Positions 1 through 13,200 of a stretch of DNA of 64,000 bases are shown piece after piece. Under the pieces are notes generated by a model that saw nothing but the letters and a program-made list of their open reading frames with translations, searched no databases and had not been told where the DNA came from. The stretch's first letter is position 1. Each line of letters begins with the position of its first letter. The stretch lies in contig NC_088099.1 in assembly GCF_036370855.1 (NCBI RefSeq), forward strand, positions 154,722,517 to 154,786,516, in the 5' to 3' direction. A program made the position numbers and the translations under genes. This DNA is from Dromaius novaehollandiae (lineage: Eukaryota; Chordata; Aves; Casuariiformes; Dromaiidae).

Positions 1-1960
1 AATCATCTGCAGACCTACAGTGATGACCCTCAGCTTTGCATCAGCAGGAAGCTTCCCGTCTTCCATCCTTCTTTGTCACCTAAAATTCCTCTATAAAAAA
101 CAGCATTGCAGTTAAGGCATTGGATTTTGGACATCTGCTTCCAATTTTTAACTGTTCCCAGACTTCTCCAGTGGGTCACTGAGAATGAGGTTTACCTCCC
201 CTGACTTCAGCTGTCTAGTCCAAGCTGTTCTCTACAGTTAAGAGCAAAGCATCTCCAGCAATTGCGGTCTTGGAGACATCATTCTCTGTGGGTGTTTATC
301 ACTCTTCTTTGACTAATGGGAAAGTCTAGACAACGTGGTTAGTCTGTACACCACAGCTTTCAGATGACTAATATTTACAAGGAAATCTTACTGTTACTCA
401 CTAGTCCAGATATCTAAAATGGTAATAACCATGATGCCTTTCTTCCATCTGCTACCTGCTGTCTCTCTTCAGGTTATAAAACATTGTAACACTCTTATTC
501 TGTGTTTGAAGGGTGCTCGATCGGAGAAAAGAGGGACCATGTGTGCCTCCACTGCGGGAAAGGTTGCAGCACCACTCTGGCCCTTGTTACATACCAGACC
601 AAACAGAGGAGGACACAGCCAGCTTCTAACGGCAGGTGGAGAGACATGCCAGCTGTCAACCATACCCAATCCATCTTTCCTTTGTTAGCCAGTAGGAAGA
701 TTACTTGACAATTATCTTTAATTTTGTTTAATTTAATTAATAATCATTATTTTTATAATTTACCTTCGACATCCATTCAGCATGTGAAATACTTGCTGAG
801 CTTCCTAGTATCACAGGGTATATTCACCATTCAAATATATGCAATTGTTTGCCCTGCTAACTATGTTCAGAGATCTCTCCAATTGTTTTGCCTTCCAACC
901 TCATACCTCCTCTTCTTGACATATTTCGAGGAGGAGAAAGCCTAAGCCACTAAGATCTTAATGTTCAGAGGCATTTGGAATTGAGCTTTTGGATTCAAAT
1001 GACTATAAAGAGTGAGGCTAAATATGTAATTCACATCACACCTGGTATCTGATTGTGAATATGCAGAATGCAGAAATACCCATATAACACATTATTCAGT
1101 TAGTCAAGTGTTGTTTTCTAAGAACAGATCCAAATTGGTTTAGATTTATCCAACATGTTTTAGAATTATCCACTAGCTTTGGTTAATCTTTTAAATCAAA
1201 TGGTAAGGCATATGATTCCTCCAGTTCAAAACCATCTGCTAATGTCACAAAGATCAGGATCCTCAGGCATTTCAGCCTGAACTGATCTCTACTCTTGATC
1301 TCTTGTTGAGAAGGCTTACGAATCCAGAAGCAGTGATTATCACTATAACAAAGTTTAAGGCATCAGAAACAACATAATGAAGAGAGTCTGCTGAAGCAAT
1401 TCACTCACTTTACGCCAGGAATCCAATCTGTTCCTGGCTCTTACACTCATATGAAGGCTGTGTTCAAATTTAGGTCTTGCCTTATATAGTCAAATAAAGA
1501 TCGTATCTGTGCCTAAGGAACATTTTGTCTGAAGTTATTTTCTACTTCTCCTTTCTCTTCTAGCTAAGCTACACTTCAGTTAAGTTCATTCTGAAAATGT
1601 TCTCCCCTTTTTAAACACACCAGTGTATACTGGCATCTTCTCTGGGTATGTATCAATGCACAGAATGTTATCAGCAGTAGCACAGTTCCTATGGACCAAT
1701 TATACTGCTGACATTTACTAAATAACCAACAGACAAGACAAGGCATGAGCTGCTATCATTCTCCTAGTGTGAGGACAGATGGGCAAACATTCTTGTTCAG
1801 ATGATTCTTGGGATTTTAGTCAAGCGGTTAAAATATCTGAGTGGTCAGAAAGTATTATTTTCTCCATCAACATTTTAATTATGATGGTTTACAGCATAAA
1901 AATTACTGGGTAGATGTATATATTTCATAGATACATACAGGTCCATACAAGCAGATACAG

Positions 1961-1962
<2 letters not shown>
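1..1962. other. Intergenic DNA upstream of MED30, start of window
   Basis: AT-rich single-copy-looking sequence. Apart from the possible zinc-knuckle remnant at 541-606 I see no exon, RNA gene or repeat. Open frames are short and have no recognisable product. Confidence 0.6.
541..606 (+). mobile_element. Possible retrotransposon zinc-knuckle remnant
   Basis: The frame starting at 544 reads CLHCGKGC-STTLALVTYQTK. Its spacing fits the C-x2-C-G-[KR]-x-C-x-[ST]-x-[IL]-[GA]-L-x-[ST]-[HY] zinc-knuckle seen at the end of ORFs of some vertebrate non-LTR retrotransposons, with the His changed to Tyr. A C2H2 zinc-finger reading (GEK...CxxCGK) fits less well because the Phe is Cys and both His are missing. 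The match is short and may be chance; no flanking LINE sequence was recognised. Confidence 0.3.
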
Positions 1963-2014
<52 letters not shown>

Positions 2015-2030
2015 ATGCACACACACACAC
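1963..2030. repeat. (AC)n microsatellite
   Basis: A 68-base AC dinucleotide run, pure at first, with interruptions (ACGC, CATGC) in the last third. Such tracts are length-polymorphic and can adopt Z-DNA. Confidence 0.97.
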
Positions 2031-2609
2031 GACATGCAATACAGCATATGTAATATCATAGTATATAATTTTATAAATTCATTCTCCTAAATGTAGATTT
2101 GTGTATTGGAGATATTATTAAGATGTAACATTCAACTGAATATCACGAATTTTAAAGTTATCTGTGTCATCTGTTCCTTCAGTTTTTTTCAGAAATCACT
2201 TCTGTGCTGAATGACTTTCTAACTTCCCTTATTTAGAAGGGTCAATATTAATCCAATTTTTGTGTCAACCTTACAGCACGAAGCACAGCAATTTCAATAA
2301 TAAAATTAGTTATTATTTTGACAGCTCTCTAAAGTGTGATGTTGGCCTGAGTTTGGAATGTCAATAAACTCAAAGCTAAGCACACGTTTAAGTACTTCCC
2401 TGGATCAGTGCCAATAAAACCAGCTGAGATGAGGGATTCATTAAAGGTAGACGTATGAATGGTTAGCATGGAAATGGTCACTGAAGCTTTTTAAGTAGAT
2501 TACATAGACAGATTGGATAAAAAGAAAAAGAAGAGGAGAGACACTAATAACAAGCCCTGTTGGACATTACAGGAAGCTGAAGTCAGAGGTATCTGCCAAA
2601 AGCATCCCG

Positions 2610-2710
2610 GTAAGGACCTGACTCCGTTCCCTCAGACTGTGTGTAAAAATAAGAATACTACTGTTTTTCACTGACCTTAATAAGGCCTTGAAAAATGGGA
2701 AAAGGTGCAG
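2610..2710. mobile_element. Palindrome-like ancient repeat remnant
   Basis: GGACCTGACTCCGTTCCCTC and TTTTTCACTGACCTTAATAA with GGCCTTG resemble the sauropsid element whose arms read GGACCTGATCCAAAGCCCAT ... CACTGACTTCAATGGGCCTT. Diverged and incomplete. Confidence 0.4.
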
Positions 2711-3334
2711 AGCAGGGAGATTCAGGTGCCATATTGGGTATTATGTACATACGTATGTTTGTATCCATCATTTATGTCCATATTAAGGGACTGCAAAAAC
2801 ATGCTCATGCTGATGGAAAACTAGTTTGGAATTCCCTCAGAAAATAAAAACACAGTGCAGATGTGCAGCTGGAGTGATGCAAAAGAGATCACCTATTAGT
2901 CAATATAAACAATCTGGTATACGTACAGTACAAAATTATAACCACTTCCCCCAAAACTGTTTAACGGATTAATTATTCAGTATTATTTCAGTGATTTCAG
3001 TATTACAGCAGCAGTGCTCTCAGCCTGGGTTTCTGCTTTGTGTTCAGAGCTCCCAAGTTCTTCCTGTGTTGTAAACTTACAGCACCACAGAAAAATCAAA
3101 AGTGGGTGAAGATAAAAAACTGATGAAAACAATGGCAAATTGGACAAACTAAACCCCACTCTTCCCTAAGTGCCATGAGACTGTTCATGGGAGAAAGGAG
3201 ATCCTGATGCTTAAATTCTAACGTTAAAGACCGAGGCTTAGTGAACTACTGACTCCTCAGTATATTTACTCTGTAAGGATGAAGGATTGTTGGTCCCTCT
3301 GGGATTATGAGCCTGAGAAGCGGTGTTATTTCAG

Positions 3335-3410
3335 ACCTGATGTTCAGACCATTAACAACTCAGTGCAGTCCTTTCCTTCACTTCAATAGCTGTACTCCTG
3401 TCCCTAATGT
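3335..3410. mobile_element. Palindrome-like ancient repeat remnant
   Basis: GACCTGATGTTCAGACCATT, AACAACTCAGTGCAGTCC and CTTCACTTCAATAGCTGTAC fit GATCCTCAGCTGGTGTAAAT, CAGTGCAGCTCC, ATTGACTTCAATGGAGCTAC in order and spacing. Confidence 0.5.
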
Positions 3411-6400
3411 CATTTTTCCCACTTAGTCTGTGGATTTGATGTGATTAACATCTAAAATATATTACTTGGGCTGGCATTAATTAATTTAGCTGATACATTG
3501 CAACTTTTAAACTATGTTGGCCACGGGAGGCTGAGCAAGGTATGGCAGAGATTTCATCCTGTTCATCTCTTTATTTGAGTCCTGAGGGTTAATTAACCCC
3601 AGAGAATTTTAACCATAAACAAGAACGTGTTCAAAGTAGTTCAAAGTAAAAGGAGTTTCTCTACCAAACTTTAAGATCCCACCAGTGGTTAGGTGTCCTG
3701 TCAAGAAGTCACAATTCTTTCACTGAACATGTGTTAGCTAGATAACACACGAAGAATGTGCTCTCTGACTAGATTTCAGAGAGTTATCCAAGCAAGAATA
3801 CACATCCTAGAAATGGCCCTTTATTTACTGTGAGCTGGACCAAGCTCATCAATCCCACATTCTGCAGTCTCACAAACCAAGATTTAAACTCTGCAGCTCA
3901 TATTGCAAATCTGTATGAACCAAATCTTTTGAGTTTTGCCCTCATTAGTTTTCACTCAGGCATGTCAGTTAATAAAATACAGGATGGCATAGATGCTCAA
4001 CTCATGTAAATTTGCCCTGTCATTTCATAACTGGTTCTTTGGCGTAAGTGGAACCATCACAATTTCCATCAGCCCCAATATACATTTTTTCCTCCTGTTA
4101 TCCACTTCCCTGAAGACATGAGTCCCTAGAATCCTCCACTGCTGTCATATACTACCATATAGACAAAAGATAAGTCACTTTAAATACTTCACATTTCACG
4201 CTATCAGCGGATACGGACTTGAAAAACCAGTTCAGCTTAAATGACAAATGATGAAACACTGACTTGACCTTTGCACTGTAGTCTTCTGCTTTTCATGATT
4301 TAGGATAAGCTTTTAATTCTCCTCATGCCTGCAGCTATTACTCAGCAGATATCAGCTGCCGAAGGACCTCTTCCCACGCCCTCTTAATACTGTATGTTTG
4401 CTCTGTCACTTCTTGTGGCACTAATAGAAGCAGCATCCCTAAATACATTTCCATCATTGAATATTAAGATTAAGAAGGAAGATGGGATGGCAGAGCTGCA
4501 TCTCTGATGGGAAGATGCACACAGGCTGATAAAGAGACAGATTTACCAGTCCAAGGGATCTTCCTATAGCATGTGGAAAACATTATACTGGTAAATCTTC
4601 ATCTTTCTAGATAAAACTAAAAACTCTTATAATCTCAGCTGCAGAAATAGCAACAGGGCACAGACTTTTACCTGCAAGCATTCTTTCTAAACCAAGACTT
4701 TCATTCTGTAAAGGCTGCAGAAAGGATTTCACAGATTTTTCTAAATTTAAAAAAAATCACCCTTTCTTGTGTTATTTATATATGCCTTTTATGTATAGTA
4801 ATCTGGCATCTGTATGTGAGAAATAAAGACATATGGGTCTGAAGATCTTCAGCTCAGGCAATGAGAGCTAAGGATAATACCTTTGTAAATTACAACTAAG
4901 AAAAGAAATCTTTAATAAAGTTCTGCTCCTTGCAGAATATCTTCTGCTATTCTAGGTATACATTTCTTTGATCTATTATTTCCTACAGTGATGCATGGAT
5001 GATTATCATTGTTAGCAGTCTGATAACAAGAGACCACACTTGTTTTCATATCTGAGGTTTTCTTTGTTGATATCCACATGGGTGGTATTTGCTAATGCTT
5101 TTAAAAACATTTCTTTTAAAGGGCCACTCCTTACCTCCAAAGCTACAGTTCTTGTGATGTGTGCCAACAGATCCCTTCGAGCATTAAAATGGAAGAGTTT
5201 TCAAATCTCTAATTGCTTGAAAAGTTTTGTTAGCTTGTTTTGTTGTTTTTTCTTCTGCTTGAGCAATCCAAACTAATTAGTCAGCTCCTCCTTTTCACAG
5301 GGCCATTTTCTGGTCTGTCTCACTTCAGGTTTTTTCTCTTATTATTATCACAAAGTTACATGATTTGTGGTTCAGATAATGATGGTCAGAAACTTTTCAT
5401 CAAAAACTTCCATCCACTTAAATGGAAATGTGTAGCTACTGCTCACACCATTTACCAAAAGATGAGAGCTTCCAAACAAACACCTCCCCCTCACACACAT
5501 TTCAGATGTAAAAAATCAATCAAAAATAAATAAAAATAATTTTCGTTACTTTTTTTTGGAGGCATCGATGAGGGGGAAGGAGACAGGAATGAGAAGAATA
5601 TGTCTTCTAACCAACTCTGTTTGGTTGCATTACATGTGAATTTCTCACTGAATATTGAAAATAAGTGGTGGAAACATCTAATTGATTTTCAGCATAAAGC
5701 TGGTTGTTACAAGACCCTGCTGTCAGTACTGCCAGTGCAGATAAAAACAGCACTGTGTCACCATGCAATATTCCAGATAGTTCTGCAGAGAAGCTGAAGA
5801 TCCACTCAGAGCACTTGATAGTAGGGCTTTATGAATGGAAGACTTGTGCTTTTCTGCTTTTCTTTGAGAATTCACTGCACTGATTTACAATGGCTGCATT
5901 TTCCCAGAATCCCTGCCTACGCTACCACGTAATTTTACACTGTTCTGCCTCTGCACCCTTATGATTTGTCTGCCTGGATCCTTGCTCCGTTCGTATGCAC
6001 AAAGGCAGGAGCAGCCGTGAGCATTTCTTTAGGGCTGAGGGCAGCTCCTCTGCTGTCCCTGTGAAAGGATCATCAGGAGCAGGTCTATGGCAGCCCCCTT
6101 CAACAGAACATCATTGCAGCTCTCAGCTGTAAGCCTGGTAAAGCTGCAGAGAGGTTGATATTTGAGCTCCGTGTAGCTGTGAGGCTCCTTTTTTCATTTT
6201 GTCATTCTTGTGATTTTTAGTAAAAGTGTTACCACTGACTGTGGTCAACTCTCTACTGACAAATGACTGAAAGTATGTTGTCCCCATCCAAAGGTGGAAT
6301 TCTCTGAAATCTCCAAGCATTAGCACATTTGAGGACCCTCATGCTGTCACACTGTTTCTGACAGTATGTTCACTCTGCTCATAACCCTTTTTGAGCCGTA

Positions 6401-7261
6401 ACCTCAGAACAAGTTTAGATCTCAGATCGCTAATTATCATCTCCATTCTGGGAAAAAAGCCTTGTTCCAGACACTGACAAAATTGTGAAACTGAAATAAC
6501 ACCAGATTTCTCACTCCCTTCACACAGCTCATGGAGACAACATTTGTTCCTGTTACATTTCATGTTAAAAAAACCTCTACAATAATAATAATAATAAAAG
6601 ACTCCACCAAACCCCATTAGCCTCTTAGAAATGCCATAGATTACAAGATTATGAGATTTCTTCTTAAGTAGCTCTCTTCTCTTCCATTCCATTTTGCATT
6701 TCAAAAACACTGGTCATAACACAGAAAAAATACAATTATTATGGACCTTCTCACTGGTGATACTCTTCCCTGCATCTCAAAAAAGAGGAGTAGACTGATC
6801 TAATTCCCAGTGGGAGAGTACCTGAGGCCTCCATATAATCTATACTTTTAATTATCATCAGCAGTTTTTATCTGGACATGCAGGGAACTAGAGAGGAAAA
6901 CAAGGCAGAAAAAGCCTTTGTTTTGGGTCTTCCTAAGTTCATTCTTCTAGCATCAGTGAGAAGAATCAGTATTAAAAAAAACCCACCTCTAATTCCTAGT
7001 GTAGCAGCAGTAATACAGGATAGTCTTTAATGTCCCAAACTTTAAATCAATAGCAACCTAATCTTATCCTCAGAAAGATCCAACTAAGACATAATATAGA
7101 GTACAGGGGACTATAATGGGTCATATCAGCTGGCAGCTAGATAGGGGTATCTAAGTCTATTTAGGAAAGGAAGAAATGAAGATTTGGGATAGACAATGTG
7201 GATGCTGAACTGAGCCCTCTACAGTCACATGTAGCCATATGATACACATAGGCTACATTGT
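3411..7261. other. Intergenic DNA, nothing recognised
   Basis: AT-rich sequence with a short AAT run at 6581. No exon, tRNA or clear repeat is seen. The longest open frame (about 120 codons on the minus strand, 6339-6710) has a run of Tyr from the AAT repeat and no family resemblance. Confidence 0.6.
6581..6597. repeat. Short (AAT)n run
   Basis: Five to six AAT units followed by AAAG. Too short to be a strong marker. Confidence 0.8.
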
Positions 7262-8367
7262 TCTTCTGACACTGTTTTCCATAACATCCTCACAGGCAAG
7301 CTCAGGAAGTGCAGGATAGATGAACAGACAGTGAGGTGGACTGAAAACTGGCTGAATGGCAGAGCTCAGAGGGTTGTGATCAGTGGCACAAAGTCTAGTT
7401 GGAGGCCTGTAGCTAGCGGTGTTCCCCAGTGGTCAGTACTGGGACCAATCCTGTTCAACTTAATCATCAGTGACCTGGATGAAGGGACAGAGTGCACCCT
7501 CAGCAAGTTTGCTGGTGATACAAAACTGGGAGGAGTGGCTGATACACCAGAGGGCTGTGCTGCCGTTCAGAGAGACCTGGACAGGCTGGAGAGATGGGCA
7601 GAGATGAACCTCATGAAGTTCAACAAAGGCAAGTGCAGCATCCTTCACCTAGGGAGGAATAACCCCAGGCACCAGTCCAGCCTGGGGGCTGACCTGCTGG
7701 AAAGCAGCTCTGCAGAGATGGACCTGGGTGTCCTGATGGACAAGAAGTTGACCATGAGCCAGCAATGTGCCCTTGTGGGCAATGGTATCCTGGGGTGCAT
7801 TAGGAAGAGTATTGCCAGCAGGTCAAGGGAGGTGATCTTCCCCTCTACTCAGCCCTGGTGAGGCCACATCTGGAGTACTATGTCCAGTACTGGGCTCCCC
7901 AGTACAAGAGAAACTTGGAGCTACTGGAGCTAGTCCAGCATAGGGCTATGAAGATGATTAGGGGACTGCAGCATCCCTCCTATGAGGAAAGGCTGAGAGA
8001 GCTGAGACTGCTCAGCCTGGAGAAGAGAAGGCCGAGGGAGGATCTTATCAATGTGTGTAAGTATCTGAAGGGTAAAGAGGATGGGGCCAGACTCTTTTCA
8101 GTAGTGCCTACTGACAGGATGAGAGGCAATGGGCACAAACTGAAACACAGGCCGTTCCGTCTGAACATGAGGAAAAGCTTCTTTACTGTCAGGGTGACTG
8201 AGCACTGGAACAGATTACCCAGAGAGGTTGTGAAGTCTCCATCCTTGGAGATATCCAAAACCCGCCTGGACACGATCCTGTACAACATGCTGTGGGTGAC
8301 TCTGCTTGAGCAGGGGGTTGGACTAGATGATCTCCAGAGGTCCCTTCCAAGCTCAACCATTCTGTGA
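7262..8367 (+). mobile_element. CR1 LINE, 5'-truncated copy
   Basis: About 1.1 kb of the 3' part of an avian CR1 retrotransposon in + orientation. Reading starts at SDTVFHN, just inside reverse transcriptase motif A, continues through [15 protein letters not shown] and the C-terminal region ([20 protein letters not shown]), and ends in the CR1 3' hallmark CAACCATTCTGTGA at about 8367. The 5' truncation and absence of a poly(A) tail are normal for CR1. The copy is clearly younger than the other CR1s here, as most of its coding text is still readable. It is intergenic, about 7 kb upstream of MED30. Confidence 0.95.
7265..8367 (+). pseudogene. Broken CR1 ORF2 remnant (reverse transcriptase C-terminal part)
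   Basis: Two open blocks in different frames: 7265-7862 (ending ...STQPW, stop TGA at 7860) and 7858-8367. A one-base loss in the run GTGATCTTCCCCTC, near 7833-7843, explains the switch, since the CR1 pattern needs one more base there. The catalytic FADD box reads FAGD (7508-7519), so an active-site Asp is lost. An in-frame deletion of about 9 bases near 7778 shortens CALVAxKANGIL to CALVGNGIL. The endonuclease and most of the palm are absent. It cannot encode an active enzyme. Confidence 0.9.
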
Positions 8368-9384
8368 AATAAAGCTCTGCCAAAGAATTTTTCTAGGTAT
8401 GGGAACTCAATCGTATGTACTCATTTCTTATACTGGTAACAGGCACACTTTTTGCCCATGTCAGCTAGCACTCTACCACAAACATTTTGGGAGTTAGCAT
8501 GGGACAGCAATTATTACCAGTAGGCAGTATAGTATGCATGTTGCTACCCTTTTTCAAAGGGTAAAATCATTACATTGCATGCATCTGGGCTGTTCCATGC
8601 CAGCTGGCCTTGGATCCTGAGAACAGCCTGATGCACATTTAATTTATCATATAGATGCAGCCATATACGGTCTACTGAACATCTGTTTTTCAGCATGCAT
8701 TACAAGTCACAAAACACTTTCCAACATTCCATAACAAAGTTAGGATATAAAATGAACAAGAAAAAGAAAGCCTAAAAACTAGGGTCCAATAGAGAACACT
8801 ACTGTCCAAGCCTGCACTAGCTGGGAATATGGTAAGTAAAAATGGCCAGATGATGGGAGGATGTCTCAGGCTACCATGGGAAAAATACTGCTTCTAGTAA
8901 TTGTGAGGTACTTCTAGAAGGTTATAAAGCAACAGGATAGAAAACTCTGGAAAAATACAGGACATGCCCCATTCTGTAAAGTATTGCTTGTAAAACTGCA
9001 TAGAGGGAATGTGGCCAGAAGTTTTGCATAAAAAATGTCAATATGATTCAATCCAGGAACCCTGCAATAATGCATCAGCCTGGAGGGATGATTTGTGTTC
9101 AAACATCTGCCTCCAGCAAGGCGTTTTTTTCCATCTATTGTTCCATTCCCTAGTTCACATAGTCTTATATCACTGGAAGACACAAGTGGCATTTGACTTA
9201 CATCAAGAGATGATGGCTTTTGCGTACAGGATCTATGCTATATATCTTTCATGCCTTTATAACTTTTCTTGCATCACCATCTATATTGCTGACTTATTTC
9301 ATGGTAAATTAGGATACTCCAACCTCCTTATCCAGAAACCATTAGGTCCTTTTAATCTATCTTCTCTGCTATGAAATAAACAAT

Positions 9385-9535
9385 CTCTGAATTGTAAACC
9401 ATTCAGGACAGAGATTGTCCTCCTCCGTATTTACACAGTGGAATGAGGTTACAGTCCTGCCTGGAGTCTTCTGCTGCTACCATAATGTATTTTCCACTAC
9501 TAAATAATCTATGTCCTTGTTTGTTTAAATCATTC
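9385..9535 (+). mobile_element. Ancient repeat 3' tail (TTGTAAGCTCTT..GGGCAGGGACTGTC type)
   Basis: AATTGTAAACCATTCAGGAC followed by AGAGATTGTCCTCCTCCGTA, TTTACACAG and later CTGCTGCTACCATAATGTAT matches the tail pattern TTGTAAGCTCTTCAGGGCAG, GGACTGTC, TTTGTACAGCGCCTAGCACA ... GCTACCGTAATA found at the end of old sauropsid and other amniote repeats. The order is kept; divergence is high. Confidence 0.5.
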
Positions 9536-10235
9536 TAAAGCTACCAATGAGAAAACAAGAAGAGCAAAATGCACCTTGGGATGAATACATTATGTGAGTG
9601 AATGGCCAAAAGCAGTGAAAGAAACAGAATGATTCAATGAATGGCTTAACGCACAGCAGAGCTATTGACCAGAATGCAAAAAACTCCCATGACCACATTT
9701 ATAGCATTAGAAGGACTGATTTTACCTGTGTTAATAACTATTTTACATGCCATCCAGGTTTGCACACAATTTCTGTTTCACATGCAGGAAGGGTTGTGGA
9801 ACCTGTAAATAAGAAGGGAGACCACAGAATCTAAAATGACTGACACTGAATAAATCACAATTAATTTTGCTCATAACAATGAGGTTACAGGTCAGAGAAA
9901 ACTTCTCTTGCCACAGATATGAGGAACAATGATGAGGCTTACAATTTTTCAAGAATACAGATCTTCTTTGCAGTCAACTGACAGATGGCCAGTGTCCCCA
10001 AAATAGAAAGAATTAGGCAATGACAGTGATGTAGATTTGTAAGAGGTAATTTTTCACCAGTTTCTAAGGGTTTATAGGCAGAGAGATAAATAAAATACCG
10101 GCAGAGGCAGATGAAGAGAGAACCTCCAGGCTGCTGTTCCTCTCAGAGTCTGGAACAAGAAGTCACATACTACAGAGCACAGCATGGATCCCCTCATACA
10201 ACTAGGACATGTTTTGGAAAAAATAGAGCACAGGA

Positions 10236-10251
10236 TCTCTCTCTCTCTCTC
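10236..10251. repeat. Short (CT)n run
   Basis: About eight CT units. Nothing else is associated with it. Confidence 0.8.
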
Positions 10252-13200
10252 CTATCATGGAGTGAGCCACAGGAAGATCATCTATTAACACCTTAACAAG
10301 AAGAACTGTACCTCCAGCTGTGGAGGGAGAGTGGGAAACTGTACACCAGCAATGACCCCTGAAGAGAAAATCCACCCTTGCACGCTTCCTTAAAATGCTA
10401 ATAGCACATAAGCAGTCAAACTACAGCATAGACTAGCTTTTCTCCAGTATTAACTACTGTGCTGTCCACCACAGAGTCATTTGTCACCAACATACTTCAA
10501 GCATTGGTGTAACAGCTGCAAAAACATAATTAGTCCTTCCATCTCTGTCCCACTGGGTATCAGTCACTGCTTCGGTGGTCTCTTTGGATATGTTTTTGTC
10601 CTTTGCTGGACAGAGGTCAAGTTTTCCAGAAGCTACTTGCCTGTGTAAATTACAGTGCACATATTTTACATCTCATTGTAACGCTTTCTTTTGCCAGCAT
10701 CCGCTTCTTTGCAAATGTTCCATTTCCAAGCCATTTTTGTGCAAGCCCCAGGAGAAGCCATCAGACAAGCACGCTGAAAATTTATCCACAGGCATCATTA
10801 CTGCACATCTGGCTGATGAAGACATACAGTTTATATAAACTATAATTTGGAATGCCTCCCTGTCACACATGATTTGCTCAGGAAAAACAAGACCAGGGGA
10901 AAAACCTGAATGTCCAGTACAAGAAATCACAGACTGCCCATAGCTATGTTGGGGAAGAAGAAAAACTCAATACCTTTGTATTTGAATAACTTGCAATGCT
11001 AGCATCTGGAGCACCGACATAGCTGGACATAGCTGGAGCTGGGTTGTAAGAGACCAAACAGAGACACAACCAGCCTGCTAGTGGGGCTTGACTAGACTCA
11101 TAATGTGGGCATCATGTTTAGACTCCAAAATGTCTCTTTAGAGACTGCAACTGAACAACTGCAGAAGCAGGAAGATGATGAGACCTCTACACTGAAATAT
11201 CCTGGAAGAAATCTGGGCACTCCATGTTCTTTCTTTCCTTGTTCTTTTCTTTCAAGTGTCAGAGTTACAGTCAGGGTACAGACTGTGGGAATAGCGGCCC
11301 ACCATATAAAACATGGGGAAAGATATTTCAACAATTTTCATGCCAAAAAACAGGAAAGAAGAAACTAGTTCTCTGGTGTTTAAAACAACACATAAAGGGA
11401 CAGGGGCAACAGTTCTTAGATGAAGGTCAAAAAGAGAAACTCAGAGACGCAGAGAACTTGTGATGTAACATGTCTGTCAGGATCAAGATATGGGGCTGCA
11501 CGACTCACTACAAAAGGAGAACAAAAAATCAAGCTACCTCATGCTTTAAGCCCCACAAATGTACATTGCACTATCACACTCTGCCTTAACTACCGTCTGA
11601 CAATGCTTGCAGAGTTCACCACATTTTCAGGAAGAAGTGGATGTGTCTCTGATTTACAGAAGCAACACAGCTCCCAATAATATCTGCATTACAAGGGGAG
11701 GTGATTAGGCCATTCTGCAATTCACAGACTTTTACCGATCATTTTGTTTGACCACTCTGTGAGCATGTAGAGGCTTGGCTACAGTAAACTACTGAAGTTG
11801 GTACTACTTAATACCACATTTTTTAAGCCCAATAGCCATCATGCATTATCCTGCATCTCAGTGCCCTGGCGGAAGGTGCCAATAACACATAGCAAATATG
11901 GACAAACCTGCCCACAGGAGTCACTTCCTGAGCCACAGGGGATATATGGAGGATGAAGAAGGAAAGAGGAAATCAGGGAGGCTGAACACCTCCTAGCCTG
12001 TTCTCATGTTATCCTTCTATCACCTGTAGCACCAATGGGCTGCACGACAGAATCACGTAATGGCAAAGTTGCCATAACTCTACTCAATGCCCAACTTTCC
12101 CTCCATCCAGAAAATAGCTCTATCTAGCCCCTACTGAGCCAAAAGCAGTTGCCACCTTTTAACTCTGAAGCCTTGTGCTTCCTTCCCACCTAATTTATCT
12201 AATTTATCCTATCCTATCTAGCACTACTGTGGATGATCTTGCTCCCCTCTAAATAGCTGTCTTCATAGTTCACAGAAATACCTGTTTGGCTAGGGGAAAC
12301 AATACTGCAGGAAGAAAATGTCCCTCCTACCCAACTACAGCTTAAATGAGTCTTTTGGCCTATAAATGTCATCTTTGTTGAATTCAACTCCACCCAGCTT
12401 TAGTGTCTGTATTGGCCACATACTAAAAAAGTTATGTGCCATGCTGTTATCACAGCTTGGGAACAGCAAAACTGTGCCTTGTCTGTTTATTGCTGGCAAA
12501 GGATTCCAAAAAGCCCCATTATTTCTCCTTGAATCCACACATAAACAGTGAATGGGACAGGACTGAGAATGAAAGTCCTTTCCTGGTTAACACATTTCCC
12601 CTAAGCCCATCTGTCACCCTCAGAGCAGTATCAAAGCATTGCTGCTACAGAATAGAGTGAGGAGACCTAGAAGTATGCTTTTTCTTTATTCAAGGTAGAA
12701 AAAAAGATGATCCAGGAATTCTGCCAGTTCTATTTATTTTTTAAATGGAGTGATTCACTTTTTGCCTTGCAAGCACATCAATAAATTTTCAGAAAATTGT
12801 TTTTTTAAAAAGCAACAATTATTCTTTTTGTCCCACTAATGAGCATTTTTGCTTTCCTGATAGAACATGGCCACCCAGACTTTAGAGTTGCTCAGGGTAT
12901 AAGAGGGAGATCCTCTTAAAATACAATAAAACCATAAGCCATTTTTATTGTGAAAATGACAGTCACTGAACGAGTTTCTTTTTAAGTTCCTAATTTCAAA
13001 TTTGGATTAAATTTGATTGGACTAAAATATGAGGTGTGAACACATGCTATTTGTTCGGTTTTTGATAGCTTCCTGTATAAGAAAAGACAGAGATTTGATA
13101 CTGTGTAGTAGTTGGCAAGGGCTGCATCATCCTAAGACACTGGTTGAACTGATGCCACAGAAATTGAAACGGTTGTGAAAGATGGACTGTCTGATTTGGA

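Noticed and set aside
502..708. C2H2 zinc-finger gene fragment (GEK..CLHCGK)
   Set aside because: The conserved Phe is Cys and both zinc-binding His are missing; the retrotransposon zinc-knuckle reading fits better, and even that is weak.
7460..8383. Minus-strand open frames across the CR1 copy
   Set aside because: They are antisense shadows of the CR1 ORF2 remnant.
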